From an uncultured Peptostreptococcaceae bacterium (GTDB lineage: Bacteria; Bacillota; Clostridia; Peptostreptococcales; Peptostreptococcaceae), in NCBI GenBank assembly GCA_944383455.1, contig CALWPP010000004.1, forward strand, positions 1 through 64,000: a DNA stretch of 64,000 nt, given 5' to 3'. Of this stretch, positions 7,637 through 16,215 are shown one piece after another. A model generated the notes under the pieces. The model was not told the DNA's origin. It saw nothing but the letters and a program-made list of their open reading frames with translations, and made no database searches. The translations under genes and the position numbers were made by a program. The stretch's first letter is position 1. Each line of letters starts with the position of its first letter.

Positions 7637-9458
7637 ACTTATTAGCTTGTCTTGATTTGTTATATCTTAATCTATCGTGTTCGTTTAAGAATTTTTTTCT
7701 AAGTCTTATTGCATCTGGAGTTATTTCAACAAGTTCATCATCATCTATAAACTCAAGAGCTTCTTCTAGTGTGAATACTCTTGCTGGTTGAAGCTTTATA
7801 GCATCATCACTTCCTGATGCACGAACGTTAGTTAATTTTTTATTCTTGCAAGGATTAACAGTCATATCTTCTTTTCTTGAATTCATTCCGATTATCATAC
7901 CTTCATAAACTTCAACAGAAGGTTCAACAAACATTTGAGCTCTCTCACTTAAAGAATTAAGTGCATAAGCCATAGTAGTTCCGTTTGATTGCGCAATTAA
8001 TACTCCATTGGTTCTTCCTGGTATTTCACCTTTGTGTTCTTCGTATCTTTCAAAACTTCTAACTAAAGAACCTTCACCACGAGTATCATTTATAAATTCA
8101 CTTCTATATCCTAAAAGACCACGAGTTGGAGCTATAAAAGTTATTTTTACATAATCTCCTTCAATCTCCATAGCTTCCATCATAGCTTTTCTTAAATTTA
8201 ATTTATTTATAACAGTCCCTGAATAAACTTCTGGACAATTTACTATAACTTTTTCCATAGGTTCTAAAAGTTTTCCATTTTCGTCTTTTATAAATAAAAC
8301 CTCAGGCTTTGAAACTCCTATTTCATATCCTTCTCTTCTCATATTCTCAAGAAGTATTGATAAGTGAAGCTCTCCACGACCAGAAACCTTATATCCATCA
8401 GTAGTATCCATTGATTCTACTCTAAGCCCAACATTTACTTCAAGTTCTTTATCTAATCTATCTTTTAGATGTCTTGTAGTAACAAACTTTCCACTCTTTC
8501 CTGCAAATGGAGAATCATTAACTAAAAAGTTCATAGATAAAGTAGGCTCTTCTATATGAATCATCTCCATTGGAATAGGATTATCTACACTACATATAGT
8601 CTCTCCTATTGATATATCAGATATACCTGCAACAACAACTATATCACCACTATAAGCTTCATCTTTTTCAACTTGCTTTAATCCTTCATAAACTGTAAGT
8701 TTTGATATTTTTCCTCTTACTACAGTATCATCAGCTTTACAAATAGAAACTTGTGAATTATTTTTGATTGTTCCTTTGTATATTCTACCTATACCAAGTC
8801 TTCCAACATAATCATCGTAAGCAAGTGCTGATATTTGAAGTTGTAAAGGTTCATTTGAATAATCAGGATAAGCTTTTACGTGATTTATAATAGTTTCAAA
8901 TAAAGGAGATAAATCAGAGCTATCATCATCCATTTCTTTTTTAGCTATTCCTTGCTTTGCTATTCCATATATTATAGGGAATTCACATTGTTCATCAGTT
9001 GCATTTAAATCAACAAATAAATCGAATACTTCATCAACTACTTCTTCCGCTCTTTGGTCTTGCTTATCTATTTTATTTATAAAAAGTATTGGTCTAAGTC
9101 CTGCTTCAAGTGACTTTTGAAGAACAAATCTAGTTTGTGGCATAGGACCTTCACTAGCATCAACTAAAAGTATAACTGTATCAACAGTTTTTATAACACG
9201 TTCAACTTCCGAAGAAAAATCACTATGACCTGGAGTATCAACTATATTTATTTTATAGTCTTTATAATTAATTGCACAGTTTTTTGAGTAAATAGTTATT
9301 CCTCTTTCTTTTTCAAGGTCGTTACTATCCATTACACAATCTTTAACAACTTCATTTTCTCTAAAAGTTCCAGATTGATGTAAAAATGCATCAACTAAAG
9401 TTGACTTCCCAGCATCAACGTGTGCTATAACAGCAATATTGATTATTTTATTTTTCAT
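7635..9458 (-). CDS. typA: translational GTPase TypA/BipA
   Basis: Protein of 607 residues, the usual length for TypA/BipA, a ribosome-associated GTPase of the EF-G class needed for growth under stress and for ribosome assembly in the cold. G1 AHVDAGKST (residues 11-19), G3 DTPGHSDF, G4 NKID and G5 are present, followed by domain II, EF-G-like domains III and V and the BipA-specific C-terminal domain. The ATG at 9458 has AAGGAGA upstream. Monocistronic, with its own hairpin downstream. Confidence 0.97.
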   Translation of the reverse strand: MKNKIINIAVIAHVDAGKSTLVDAFLHQSGTFRENEVVKDCVMDSNDLEKERGITIYSKNCAINYKDYKINIVDTPGHSDFSSEVERVIKTVDTVILLVDASEGPMPQTRFVLQKSLEAGLRPILFINKIDKQDQRAEEVVDEVFDLFVDLNATDEQCEFPIIYGIAKQGIAKKEMDDDSSDLSPLFETIINHVKAYPDYSNEPLQLQISALAYDDYVGRLGIGRIYKGTIKNNSQVSICKADDTVVRGKISKLTVYEGLKQVEKDEAYSGDIVVVAGISDISIGETICSVDNPIPMEMIHIEEPTLSMNFLVNDSPFAGKSGKFVTTRHLKDRLDKELEVNVGLRVESMDTTDGYKVSGRGELHLSILLENMRREGYEIGVSKPEVLFIKDENGKLLEPMEKVIVNCPEVYSGTVINKLNLRKAMMEAMEIEGDYVKITFIAPTRGLLGYRSEFINDTRGEGSLVRSFERYEEHKGEIPGRTNGVLIAQSNGTTMAYALNSLSERAQMFVEPSVEVYEGMIIGMNSRKEDMTVNPCKNKKLTNVRASGSDDAIKLQPARVFTLEEALEFIDDDELVEITPDAIRLRKKFLNEHDRLRYNKSRQANK

Positions 9459-9634
9459 AAAATTTCTCCTTATCTAAAAAATGACTAAGTAATTATACCA
9501 TATATAACAAAAATTATATACCCATTACTTAAAAAGTAACATCAAAAATATTAATTTATAATTAAAAATTAAGTTTAAAAACCTATTTAACTGGTATAAT
9601 TTTATTGTAATAAATATTAATGGAGGTAGCAAAT

Positions 9635-9832
9635 ATGGTTAAAGTTTGTCCTTATTGCTCACACGTAAATGTTACTGAGCTTAAAAATATTATTGGAGAA
9701 GAAAACGTAAAAACAGGATGTATAGGAGCTTGTAGACGTTTTCAAACAGAATCTGTAGGTGTAGTTAATAACGAATTTATAATAAAGCAAACAGAACAAG
9801 AATTTTTAGATTTTTGTAAATCTTCAAAATAA
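9635..9832 (+). CDS. small cysteine-motif protein, 65 aa
   Basis: Start chosen at ATG 9635 because the GGAGGT ribosome site lies at 9623-9628; an ATG at 9620 is upstream of and overlaps that site. The protein has two cysteine pairs, CPYC at residues 5-8 and CIGAC near 30-34, in a fold-sized unit. The spacing recalls small DUF1450-type or metal/redox proteins but I cannot assign a family. No membrane segment. Own promoter and terminator. Confidence 0.65.
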   Translation: MVKVCPYCSHVNVTELKNIIGEENVKTGCIGACRRFQTESVGVVNNEFIIKQTEQEFLDFCKSSK

Positions 9833-9833
9833 G

Positions 9834-9857
9834 AAAGTCTTCTATTACGAAGACTTT
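9834..9857. terminator. terminator, 9-bp stem
   Basis: AAAGTCTTC and GAAGACTTT around a 6-base loop between convergent genes, with T-rich flank. Confidence 0.75.
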
Positions 9858-9859
9858 TA

Positions 9860-10801
9860 TTATTTTATAACATCTTTTATAACTCTTAAACTATTTTTAT
9901 AAAAAATTTTTTCTATATCGTATTCAGTAAAACTTTCTTTTTGCAATCTATGATATAATTTGTTGATTCTAGATATATCTTCTATTTCAACTTTTGAATC
10001 TATCCCATCAAAATCAGTCCCAATTGATAAACATTCAATACCACCTATATTTTTAATATGTTTTATATGATTTATAATATCATCAATTCTACTATAATTA
10101 TCAAATCTATCATTTAAAAAATAACTACAAAAATTAATTCCTATTACTCCACCACAATTGGATAGTTTTTTTATCATATCATCAGTTAAATTTCTTTTAT
10201 GATTAGTTATAATTCTTGAATTTGAATGAGTAGCTATAAAAGGTTTTTTAGAGTATTTTAAAACATCATAAAACCCTCCATCACTTAAGTGAGATACATC
10301 TATTAGTACTCCTAGTTCATTCATTTTTTCAACAACTTCTATACCAAAACTTTTAAGCCCTTTATCTTTAGTTTCTTCAAAAAAATTTGGATAACCTAGT
10401 TCATTTTCATAATTCCAAGTAAGGGTTATAATCCTAACACCCAAATCGTAAAACTTTTTTAATTTTTTTATATCACCTTCTAATACTGCCCCTTCTTCAA
10501 TAGACAAAAGTGCTGATATTTTGTTATCTTCTTTATTTTTTATTATATCGTTATAATTTTTTACCAAAGATATATCACTTTTATTTAAGTTTATTTCTTT
10601 CAAAAACGTTTCATACATTCTCATACAATGCTCGTATGGACTATTGACAGTTTTTAAATCTACAAAAAGAGCAAAAGTTTGACACAAAGAGTTAGCCTTT
10701 TTTAATTTTTCAATATCAATGCATAAACTATTTGACTTTAAGCTTTGATTATTATTCATAATTAAATCAATAGTATCACAATGTAAATCTATAAGTTTCA
10801 C
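9860..10801 (-). CDS. membrane-dipeptidase family zinc hydrolase
   Basis: Protein of 313 residues of the renal dipeptidase family (PF01244), which cleaves dipeptides including D-residue substrates. Zinc-site residues are seen in IDLHCDT (residues 4-10), the glutamate of LSIEEGAVLEG, the histidine of ATHSNSR and in VIDVSHLS. A TDFDGID block near the C-terminus is also typical. GTG start at 10801 with AGGAGG 6 bases upstream. No signal peptide is seen, so it is likely cytoplasmic in this organism. Divergent from the rhodanese-like gene at 10895. Confidence 0.87.
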   Translation of the reverse strand: MKLIDLHCDTIDLIMNNNQSLKSNSLCIDIEKLKKANSLCQTFALFVDLKTVNSPYEHCMRMYETFLKEINLNKSDISLVKNYNDIIKNKEDNKISALLSIEEGAVLEGDIKKLKKFYDLGVRIITLTWNYENELGYPNFFEETKDKGLKSFGIEVVEKMNELGVLIDVSHLSDGGFYDVLKYSKKPFIATHSNSRIITNHKRNLTDDMIKKLSNCGGVIGINFCSYFLNDRFDNYSRIDDIINHIKHIKNIGGIECLSIGTDFDGIDSKVEIEDISRINKLYHRLQKESFTEYDIEKIFYKNSLRVIKDVIK

Positions 10802-10894
10802 AATTTACCTCCTTTTATTCATTTTTCAAAGTAAATACACAAAATTTATATGTTATAATATCTATAAAGTATATTATAATTGTGAGGATATTAT

Positions 10895-11251
10895 ATGTTT
10901 ATAAAATATGAAAATATAAAAGATGAAATTTTAATTGACTGTAGAACTAAAGAAGAGTTTGAACTTATGCCACTATTTGATAAAAATATACCAATAATAG
11001 ATAAAAATAAATATATGATTATAAAAAAATTCTATCCTTGTGCTTTTTTTGTTATAATATATGGACTATTAAAAAATAAGTATGAAATAAAAGAAAAATT
11101 GATAAAATACTCGAATAATAAAAAATCAAAAATCGTTGTTGGTTGTTCAAAAGGAAGGCTTAGAAGCCCTATTATGTATTTTTATGCAAAAAGTTTAGGT
11201 ATAAATGCTAAAATATTATACAAAGGTATAAAAAGGTTTTATTATAAATAA
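10895..11251 (+). CDS. stand-alone rhodanese-like domain (MnmH/SelU-type)
   Basis: Protein of 118 residues. It has the rhodanese start LIDCRTKEEF (residues 13-22), an atypical middle, and a C-terminal active loop GCSKGRLRS with the likely catalytic cysteine, followed by LGINAKILYKGIKRF. This C-terminal pattern looks like the rhodanese domain of tRNA 2-selenouridine synthase MnmH (CxxGGxRS then a GGYKAYRR-type tail). The P-loop domain of MnmH is absent. No selenium gene lies in the window. It could be a sulfur or selenium carrier or a partner of a split MnmH. ATG at 10895; TATAAT-like box upstream. Confidence 0.6.
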   Translation: MFIKYENIKDEILIDCRTKEEFELMPLFDKNIPIIDKNKYMIIKKFYPCAFFVIIYGLLKNKYEIKEKLIKYSNNKKSKIVVGCSKGRLRSPIMYFYAKSLGINAKILYKGIKRFYYK

Positions 11252-11274
11252 AAGTATGATTTAAATCATACTTT
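11251..11274. terminator. bidirectional terminator
   Basis: AAAGTATGAT and complement around TTAA, between convergent stop codons, followed by T-run on the plus side and A-run on the minus side. Confidence 0.75.
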
Positions 11275-12920
11275 TATTTATAATTTGGAATTTCAAACCT
11301 TAAATTACTTGAATCATCGTACATTTTAATTATTTCAAGCATTATTTTTGAAATACCATTTGCCCAATTTACATCAGTAGCATATTGATGCCAAGTATAA
11401 TCATAATTAAATCTCATCTTATATATTGTGTTTTGATTGTACTTTGAGTTTTTTATGTAGTTTTCAGATATCCACTTTGCCGCTCCATCAATAGCTTTTT
11501 CCACACTAGTCCATCCATTTGAATAAGCAGCTTCAGCACCACTAACATTAGCACTTTTATCAATAGCTCCTATTCCAAAGAAATTATAAACTGTAGTTTT
11601 TGGGATTTTTTTACCTTTATAGCTAGTTATAGTTTGTCCTTTTGCTAATGATGATGTTCCATATCCTGTCTCCCACATAGCGTGAGATACTAAATAAACA
11701 ACATCTATATTATACTTCTTAGCAGAATTTAAAAAAGCACTAGCTTTATTATAAAAAACATTAGTCTTGGAAGAAGATTTAGGAAGATTATTTAGGTAAT
11801 TATTAAGTTCTGACTCTGTTATTCCATCTTTGAAATTATCAATTCTTAAAAACTGCATCATTCCCTGATTTGAAGCAGTAAAATTACTTGGATTTAAATA
11901 GTATCTTATCTGTTCTTTACTAGCTGGTACAAATCCAGATGACGCACGACTTAAATTATTTTCAGAAACTTCATTTAAATATACTGTAGCTTCAGTAGTA
12001 ACTTCTTCAACTTGTCTTAAGGATGCAACTTCTACTTCACCAGCCGATCTATTTCCTATTGATGAATGAATCATATTTCCACCAACCGAACTTCTTTTAT
12101 ATTGAGCTTCAACATGTTGCTCCAAAGTATAGTTAAGACTTTTATAATTTATTACATATTTACTATTTGATTCAATAGATGAGTCTTCTTTTGGAGGCTC
12201 AATACTTGGTTTATTAATAGAGTTTTCGTTTATTGACTTTAAATATTTACTAGAAACATAAGCTTCTTTATTATTATATTTTATCTTGGACCAACCATTA
12301 GTTTCAGATAAAACGACAACTATTTCATTTCTTTTTAAACTTCCAACAACACCATTAGAAGTTGATGGCCCACTTCGTACATTTAAAGAGCTTGCATGTA
12401 CCTGCTTTTTTATATTTATTTGATTAGTATTTTGATTATTATTTGATATATTTTGATCTAAATTATTAAGATATTTTGTTGCAACGTATCCAAGTCTTCC
12501 ATCACTTTTTATCTTGCTCCAACCTTTAAATTCTGATATAACTTCAACTTCATGATTAATTTCTAAAACTTTAATAACTCTATAACTCGTGGAAGGTCCA
12601 CTTCTCATATTAAGTCCATCAACATTAACCTTCTTTTTTAAGGATAATTGTTCTTTATTATCTATATCTATATACTTTCCAGATGCCCATCCATACTTAT
12701 TATTGCTGGTTTTTATTTTATACCATCCATTAGAACTTTCTAAAATATGTACTTTTTCTCCTTTTTTAACAGTAAAAAGAACGCTATCACTTGTTGATGG
12801 TCCACTTCTTACATTCAGTGAATTTGCTTTTATTATTCCTACACTCTCATCTGATGCAAGTGATATACTTGCTGTCATAGGTAAAATAGCAAAAGTAGCT
12901 ATTGCTAACTTTCTTCTCAT
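11274..12920 (-). CDS. exported SH3-domain N-acetylglucosaminidase (autolysin)
   Basis: Protein of 548 residues. Signal peptide 1-22 (MRRKLAIATF... cut near ISLAS). Three bacterial SH3 domains follow, each with the LNVRSGPSTS or LNMRSGPSTS signature (about 25-88, 93-155, 170-230). After a linker comes a glucosaminidase domain (PF01832, about 375-535) with SHAMWETGYGTSSL containing the catalytic glutamate. Such enzymes cut the glycan strand of peptidoglycan during growth, separation or lysis, and the SH3 domains bind the wall. Architecture resembles clostridial Acd/LytG-type autolysins. ATG at 12920 follows GGGGGAC. Confidence 0.9.
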   Translation of the reverse strand: MRRKLAIATFAILPMTASISLASDESVGIIKANSLNVRSGPSTSDSVLFTVKKGEKVHILESSNGWYKIKTSNNKYGWASGKYIDIDNKEQLSLKKKVNVDGLNMRSGPSTSYRVIKVLEINHEVEVISEFKGWSKIKSDGRLGYVATKYLNNLDQNISNNNQNTNQINIKKQVHASSLNVRSGPSTSNGVVGSLKRNEIVVVLSETNGWSKIKYNNKEAYVSSKYLKSINENSINKPSIEPPKEDSSIESNSKYVINYKSLNYTLEQHVEAQYKRSSVGGNMIHSSIGNRSAGEVEVASLRQVEEVTTEATVYLNEVSENNLSRASSGFVPASKEQIRYYLNPSNFTASNQGMMQFLRIDNFKDGITESELNNYLNNLPKSSSKTNVFYNKASAFLNSAKKYNIDVVYLVSHAMWETGYGTSSLAKGQTITSYKGKKIPKTTVYNFFGIGAIDKSANVSGAEAAYSNGWTSVEKAIDGAAKWISENYIKNSKYNQNTIYKMRFNYDYTWHQYATDVNWANGISKIMLEIIKMYDDSSNLRFEIPNYK

Positions 12921-13001
12921 AAAATGTCCCCCGTTCTTATTTTATCTATATAATTATTCGTATAATATTATAATCTATTTATATATTTTTTTCTATACAA
13001 T

Positions 13002-13030
13002 AAAAGCTTTCCATTTTAAGGAAAGCTCTT
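13002..13030 (-). terminator. terminator of the mutSL-miaA-hfq operon
   Basis: AAAGCTTTCC/GGAAAGCTCTT hairpin just after the hfq stop codon, with A-run on the plus strand (T-run on the transcript). Confidence 0.75.
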
Positions 13031-13033
13031 TTT

Positions 13034-13276
13034 CTACTTTTGTGCACCACTGTTTTGCATATTTATATATTTATTTGGTAAAAGAGTTGAAACTGCGTGC
13101 TTATAAATCATACTTTGTTGTTTTTTATCATCTTCAACTAATATAACATAACTGTCAAATCCTTTTACTTGACCTTTTATTTGAACACCATTCATTAAGT
13201 ATATAGTAACCGGTGCTTTTTCTTTTCTTGCGTTATTTAAAATAACGTCTTGTATATTCACATTATTATTTTTCAT
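13034..13276 (-). CDS. hfq: RNA chaperone Hfq
   Basis: Protein of 80 residues with the Sm1 motif (VTIYLMNGVQIKGQVKGFDSYVILV) and the Sm2 YKHAVST motif (usual YKHAIST). It forms a hexameric ring that binds poly(U) and A-rich RNA and pairs small RNAs with mRNAs. Last gene of mutS-mutL-miaA-hfq, 20 bases after miaA, the common arrangement also outside Firmicutes. A short C-terminal tail is normal for Gram-positive Hfq. Confidence 0.96.
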   Translation of the reverse strand: MKNNNVNIQDVILNNARKEKAPVTIYLMNGVQIKGQVKGFDSYVILVEDDKKQQSMIYKHAVSTLLPNKYINMQNSGAQK

Positions 13277-13296
13277 TTTAAAATCCTCCCTAAATT

Positions 13297-14226
13297 TTAT
13301 TTATAATAAAAATTATTTACACACAAAAGTATATCCTTTTTTAATGTTTCATAATCTTTATATTCGTCTAAGTTAAACCATTTTCCTTCTTTATATTTTC
13401 TAAACCAAGTAAGTTGTCTTTTTGCGTATCTTCTTGAGTCTCTTTTTATAATTTCAGTTGCTTCTTGTAACGAATATTCATTTTCTAAATATTTTATCAC
13501 TTCTTTATATCCAATTCCTTGCATAGAAGTTAAATCTTTGGTGTATCCCATACTTAAAAGTTTTTTTACTTCATCAATAAGACCACTTTCAAACATTTTG
13601 TCTACTCTTTCGTTTATTCTTTGATATAGATGTTGTCTATCTCTATCTAGTATAATAATTTCTATATCATAGTCTTTATTTAACTTTAAATCATTTGAAA
13701 AATCATTCATTTTATTTCCACTAAGAGAAACTTCTATTGCCCTTATTACTCTTTTTGTATTATTTTTATGAATTCTATTAGCACTATCAGGGTCTAACTC
13801 TCTTAATTTATTGTGCATATAATCTATGCCTTTTTCATATAACTCTTTTTGAAGCTTATCTCTTAAGTGATTATTTGAATTTGAATTTGCAAAATCCATT
13901 TCATATATTAAAGAGTTCAAGTAAAGTCCCGTTCCACCTGTTATTATAACATTTTTATTACTATTTTGTATCTCTTTTATATAATTTTTTGCTCTTTTTT
14001 GAAATTCAGAAACAGAAAAAGAAAAGTCTGGCTTTACTTCATCAATCATATAATGTTTAATATTTTGCATTTCTTCTTTATTGATTTTTGCACTTCCAAT
14101 ATCCATATACTCATATATCTGCATTGAATCTGCTGAAATAATACTTGCATTAATTTCTTTTGCAATATCTATTGATAAACTTGTTTTTCCAACTGCTGTT
14201 GGACCTGTAAGTATTACTAATTTCAT
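13297..14226 (-). CDS. miaA: tRNA dimethylallyltransferase MiaA
   Basis: Protein of 309 residues. It transfers a dimethylallyl group to N6 of A37 in tRNAs that read U-starting codons; MiaB (18997-20427 here) then thiomethylates the product. P-loop GPTAVGKTSL at residues 7-16, SADSMQIY, and GGTGLYLNSL are all present, with the C-terminal RRYAKRQLTWFR block. 18 bases after mutL in the same operon. Confidence 0.97.
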   Translation of the reverse strand: MKLVILTGPTAVGKTSLSIDIAKEINASIISADSMQIYEYMDIGSAKINKEEMQNIKHYMIDEVKPDFSFSVSEFQKRAKNYIKEIQNSNKNVIITGGTGLYLNSLIYEMDFANSNSNNHLRDKLQKELYEKGIDYMHNKLRELDPDSANRIHKNNTKRVIRAIEVSLSGNKMNDFSNDLKLNKDYDIEIIILDRDRQHLYQRINERVDKMFESGLIDEVKKLLSMGYTKDLTSMQGIGYKEVIKYLENEYSLQEATEIIKRDSRRYAKRQLTWFRKYKEGKWFNLDEYKDYETLKKDILLCVNNFYYK

Positions 14227-14244
14227 AAAGTTCCCTCATATAAT

Positions 14245-16215
14245 TTACATAATTCTTTTAAACATTTTTTCAATATCTGTCTTTTTTATCTCTATAATAA
14301 TTGGTCTACCATGTGGACAAGTAAATGGATTTTCACATTCATTTAAGTCACTAAGTAATTTTTTTATCTCCATGTTTTTAATGCTATCATTTGCTTTTAT
14401 TGCTTTTTTGCAAGCCATAGATATAATCTTTGACTCTTTTAATTCGTATATATTATCTATTTTATCTAAGTTATCTATTATTTCTAAGATAAATTTTTCT
14501 GATTCATTACTTTCAAATAAAACAGGTACACTTCTTACCATTATATGATTTTTACCAAATAAATCTATTTCAAAACCAAACACTTTAAATAAATCGATAT
14601 TTTTCTCAATTCTTTCCATATCTAATCTACTTAATTGAATTACTATAGGGTTTAGTAAAATTTGAGTCTGAATTTGTTTATTAGTAAAGCTTTTTATATA
14701 CTTCTCATAAATTATTTTTTCGTGAGAAGCATGTTGGTCAAGTAAATACATATTTTCTTTATTTGACAAAATTATATAAGTATCAAATAACGTTCCAATT
14801 ATGTTATAATCCAAAAAATTTACCCTTTTATCATCTTTTTTCTCAAAAAAACTCTCTTGTAAAGTTTCTTTTATGAGTTCTTTATTATCCACTTTACTAT
14901 TTAAACTACTATCATAAGTATTTTTAACTAATTTAGAGCTACTTAAATAATTTTTAGTGTTATCTAAACTATCTTTATTTATTATGTTATTATTGTTTTC
15001 ATCATTAAATAAATTAAATTCACTAACTTTTTCTTTTTCTATATCAATATTTTTTATATTATCTATATTTACTTTTTCGTATTTTGGAATTATAAATTTA
15101 TTTTCTTTATTACCTTTAAAATGTTTTATTTCTTTTTTTAGGTTATTTTCAATATTTAATAAATCATTTTTTTCTTTTAATTCTATATTAAAATTACTTT
15201 TTAATTTAGCTTTTCCTATCAAGTTAGTATTTAGTAATGACTTTCTTATTACATCTACAAATTCAAAATATACCTTTTTATCTTCTTCAAACTTTACTTC
15301 AAGTTTTGTCGGATGAATATTAACATCTATCTTAGAAGGATTTACACTTATTTCTAAAAAGCAAATAGCATGTTTATTTATAGGAATTATCCCTTTATAT
15401 GCATCACTTATCCCCTCTAGTAAAAGTCTACTCTTTACCATTCTATTATTAATTGAAATATACTGATTATTTCTATTTGACCTATATATATTGTTATTTC
15501 CTATAAATCCATTTATCTTAATAACTTCACTTTCATAGTTTATGCTAATTAAATTCTCACAAATCTCTCTACCGTGAATAGTTCGTATAACACTTAATAA
15601 ATTATTATTACCAGGGGTATTTATTATTTGTTTTTTATTGTTTATATATTTAAAATTAATACTTGGATTTAAAATACAAAATCTATTAATAAGTTCGGTT
15701 ATATTAATTGACTCAGCTTGATTACTTTTTAAAAATTTAGCTCTTGCTGGAGTATTAAAAAAAATATCTCTTATAATAATACTTGTACCATTATTAGTGC
15801 CAATAGGTTCTTTTAATTCTTTTTTACCACCATTTACCAAAAGTCTTGTTCCTACTAATTCTTCTTTAGTTTTTGTAATCATTTCAAATTTTGAAATAGA
15901 ACAAATAGAAGAAAGAGCTTCTCCTCTAAATCCAAGAGAATAAAGATTATATAAATCATCGATTTCTTTTATTTTACTAGTTGCATGCCTTAAGATAGAC
16001 TTTTCAACTTCACTACTTAAAATACCATGTCCATTATCAGTTACTTTTATTAAAGACTTACCGCCATCAGTAATTTCAATAATTATTTTTTTTGCACCTG
16101 CATCTATTGAATTTTCTACAAGCTCTTTTATAATTGATGATGGTCTTTCAACTACTTCCCCGGCTGAAATTTTATTTATGGTGTTTTCATCTAAAATATT
16201 TATCTTTTTTATCAT
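14245..16215 (-). CDS. mutL: DNA mismatch repair protein MutL (endonuclease type)
   Basis: Protein of 656 residues. N-terminal GHKL ATPase: NSIDAGA (motif I), TDNGHGI (motif II), GFRGEALSSI (motif III). C-terminal dimerisation domain carries DQHASHEKIIYE, the DQHA(X)2E(X)4E metal-dependent nicking motif, and CPHGRP, so this is the endonuclease type found where MutH is absent. The middle linker is Asn/Lys-rich and long. ATG overlaps the mutS stop by 4 bases (ATGA), showing translational coupling. Confidence 0.97.
   Translation of the reverse strand: MIKKINILDENTINKISAGEVVERPSSIIKELVENSIDAGAKKIIIEITDGGKSLIKVTDNGHGILSSEVEKSILRHATSKIKEIDDLYNLYSLGFRGEALSSICSISKFEMITKTKEELVGTRLLVNGGKKELKEPIGTNNGTSIIIRDIFFNTPARAKFLKSNQAESINITELINRFCILNPSINFKYINNKKQIINTPGNNNLLSVIRTIHGREICENLISINYESEVIKINGFIGNNNIYRSNRNNQYISINNRMVKSRLLLEGISDAYKGIIPINKHAICFLEISVNPSKIDVNIHPTKLEVKFEEDKKVYFEFVDVIRKSLLNTNLIGKAKLKSNFNIELKEKNDLLNIENNLKKEIKHFKGNKENKFIIPKYEKVNIDNIKNIDIEKEKVSEFNLFNDENNNNIINKDSLDNTKNYLSSSKLVKNTYDSSLNSKVDNKELIKETLQESFFEKKDDKRVNFLDYNIIGTLFDTYIILSNKENMYLLDQHASHEKIIYEKYIKSFTNKQIQTQILLNPIVIQLSRLDMERIEKNIDLFKVFGFEIDLFGKNHIMVRSVPVLFESNESEKFILEIIDNLDKIDNIYELKESKIISMACKKAIKANDSIKNMEIKKLLSDLNECENPFTCPHGRPIIIEIKKTDIEKMFKRIM

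Noticed and set aside
12589..13146. 185-codon plus-strand ORF
   Set aside because: Antisense to the SH3 autolysin and hfq; no ribosome site, low-complexity hydrophobic translation.
14081..14548. Plus-strand ORFs over miaA/mutL
   Set aside because: Complement of conserved coding sequence; no ribosome site.
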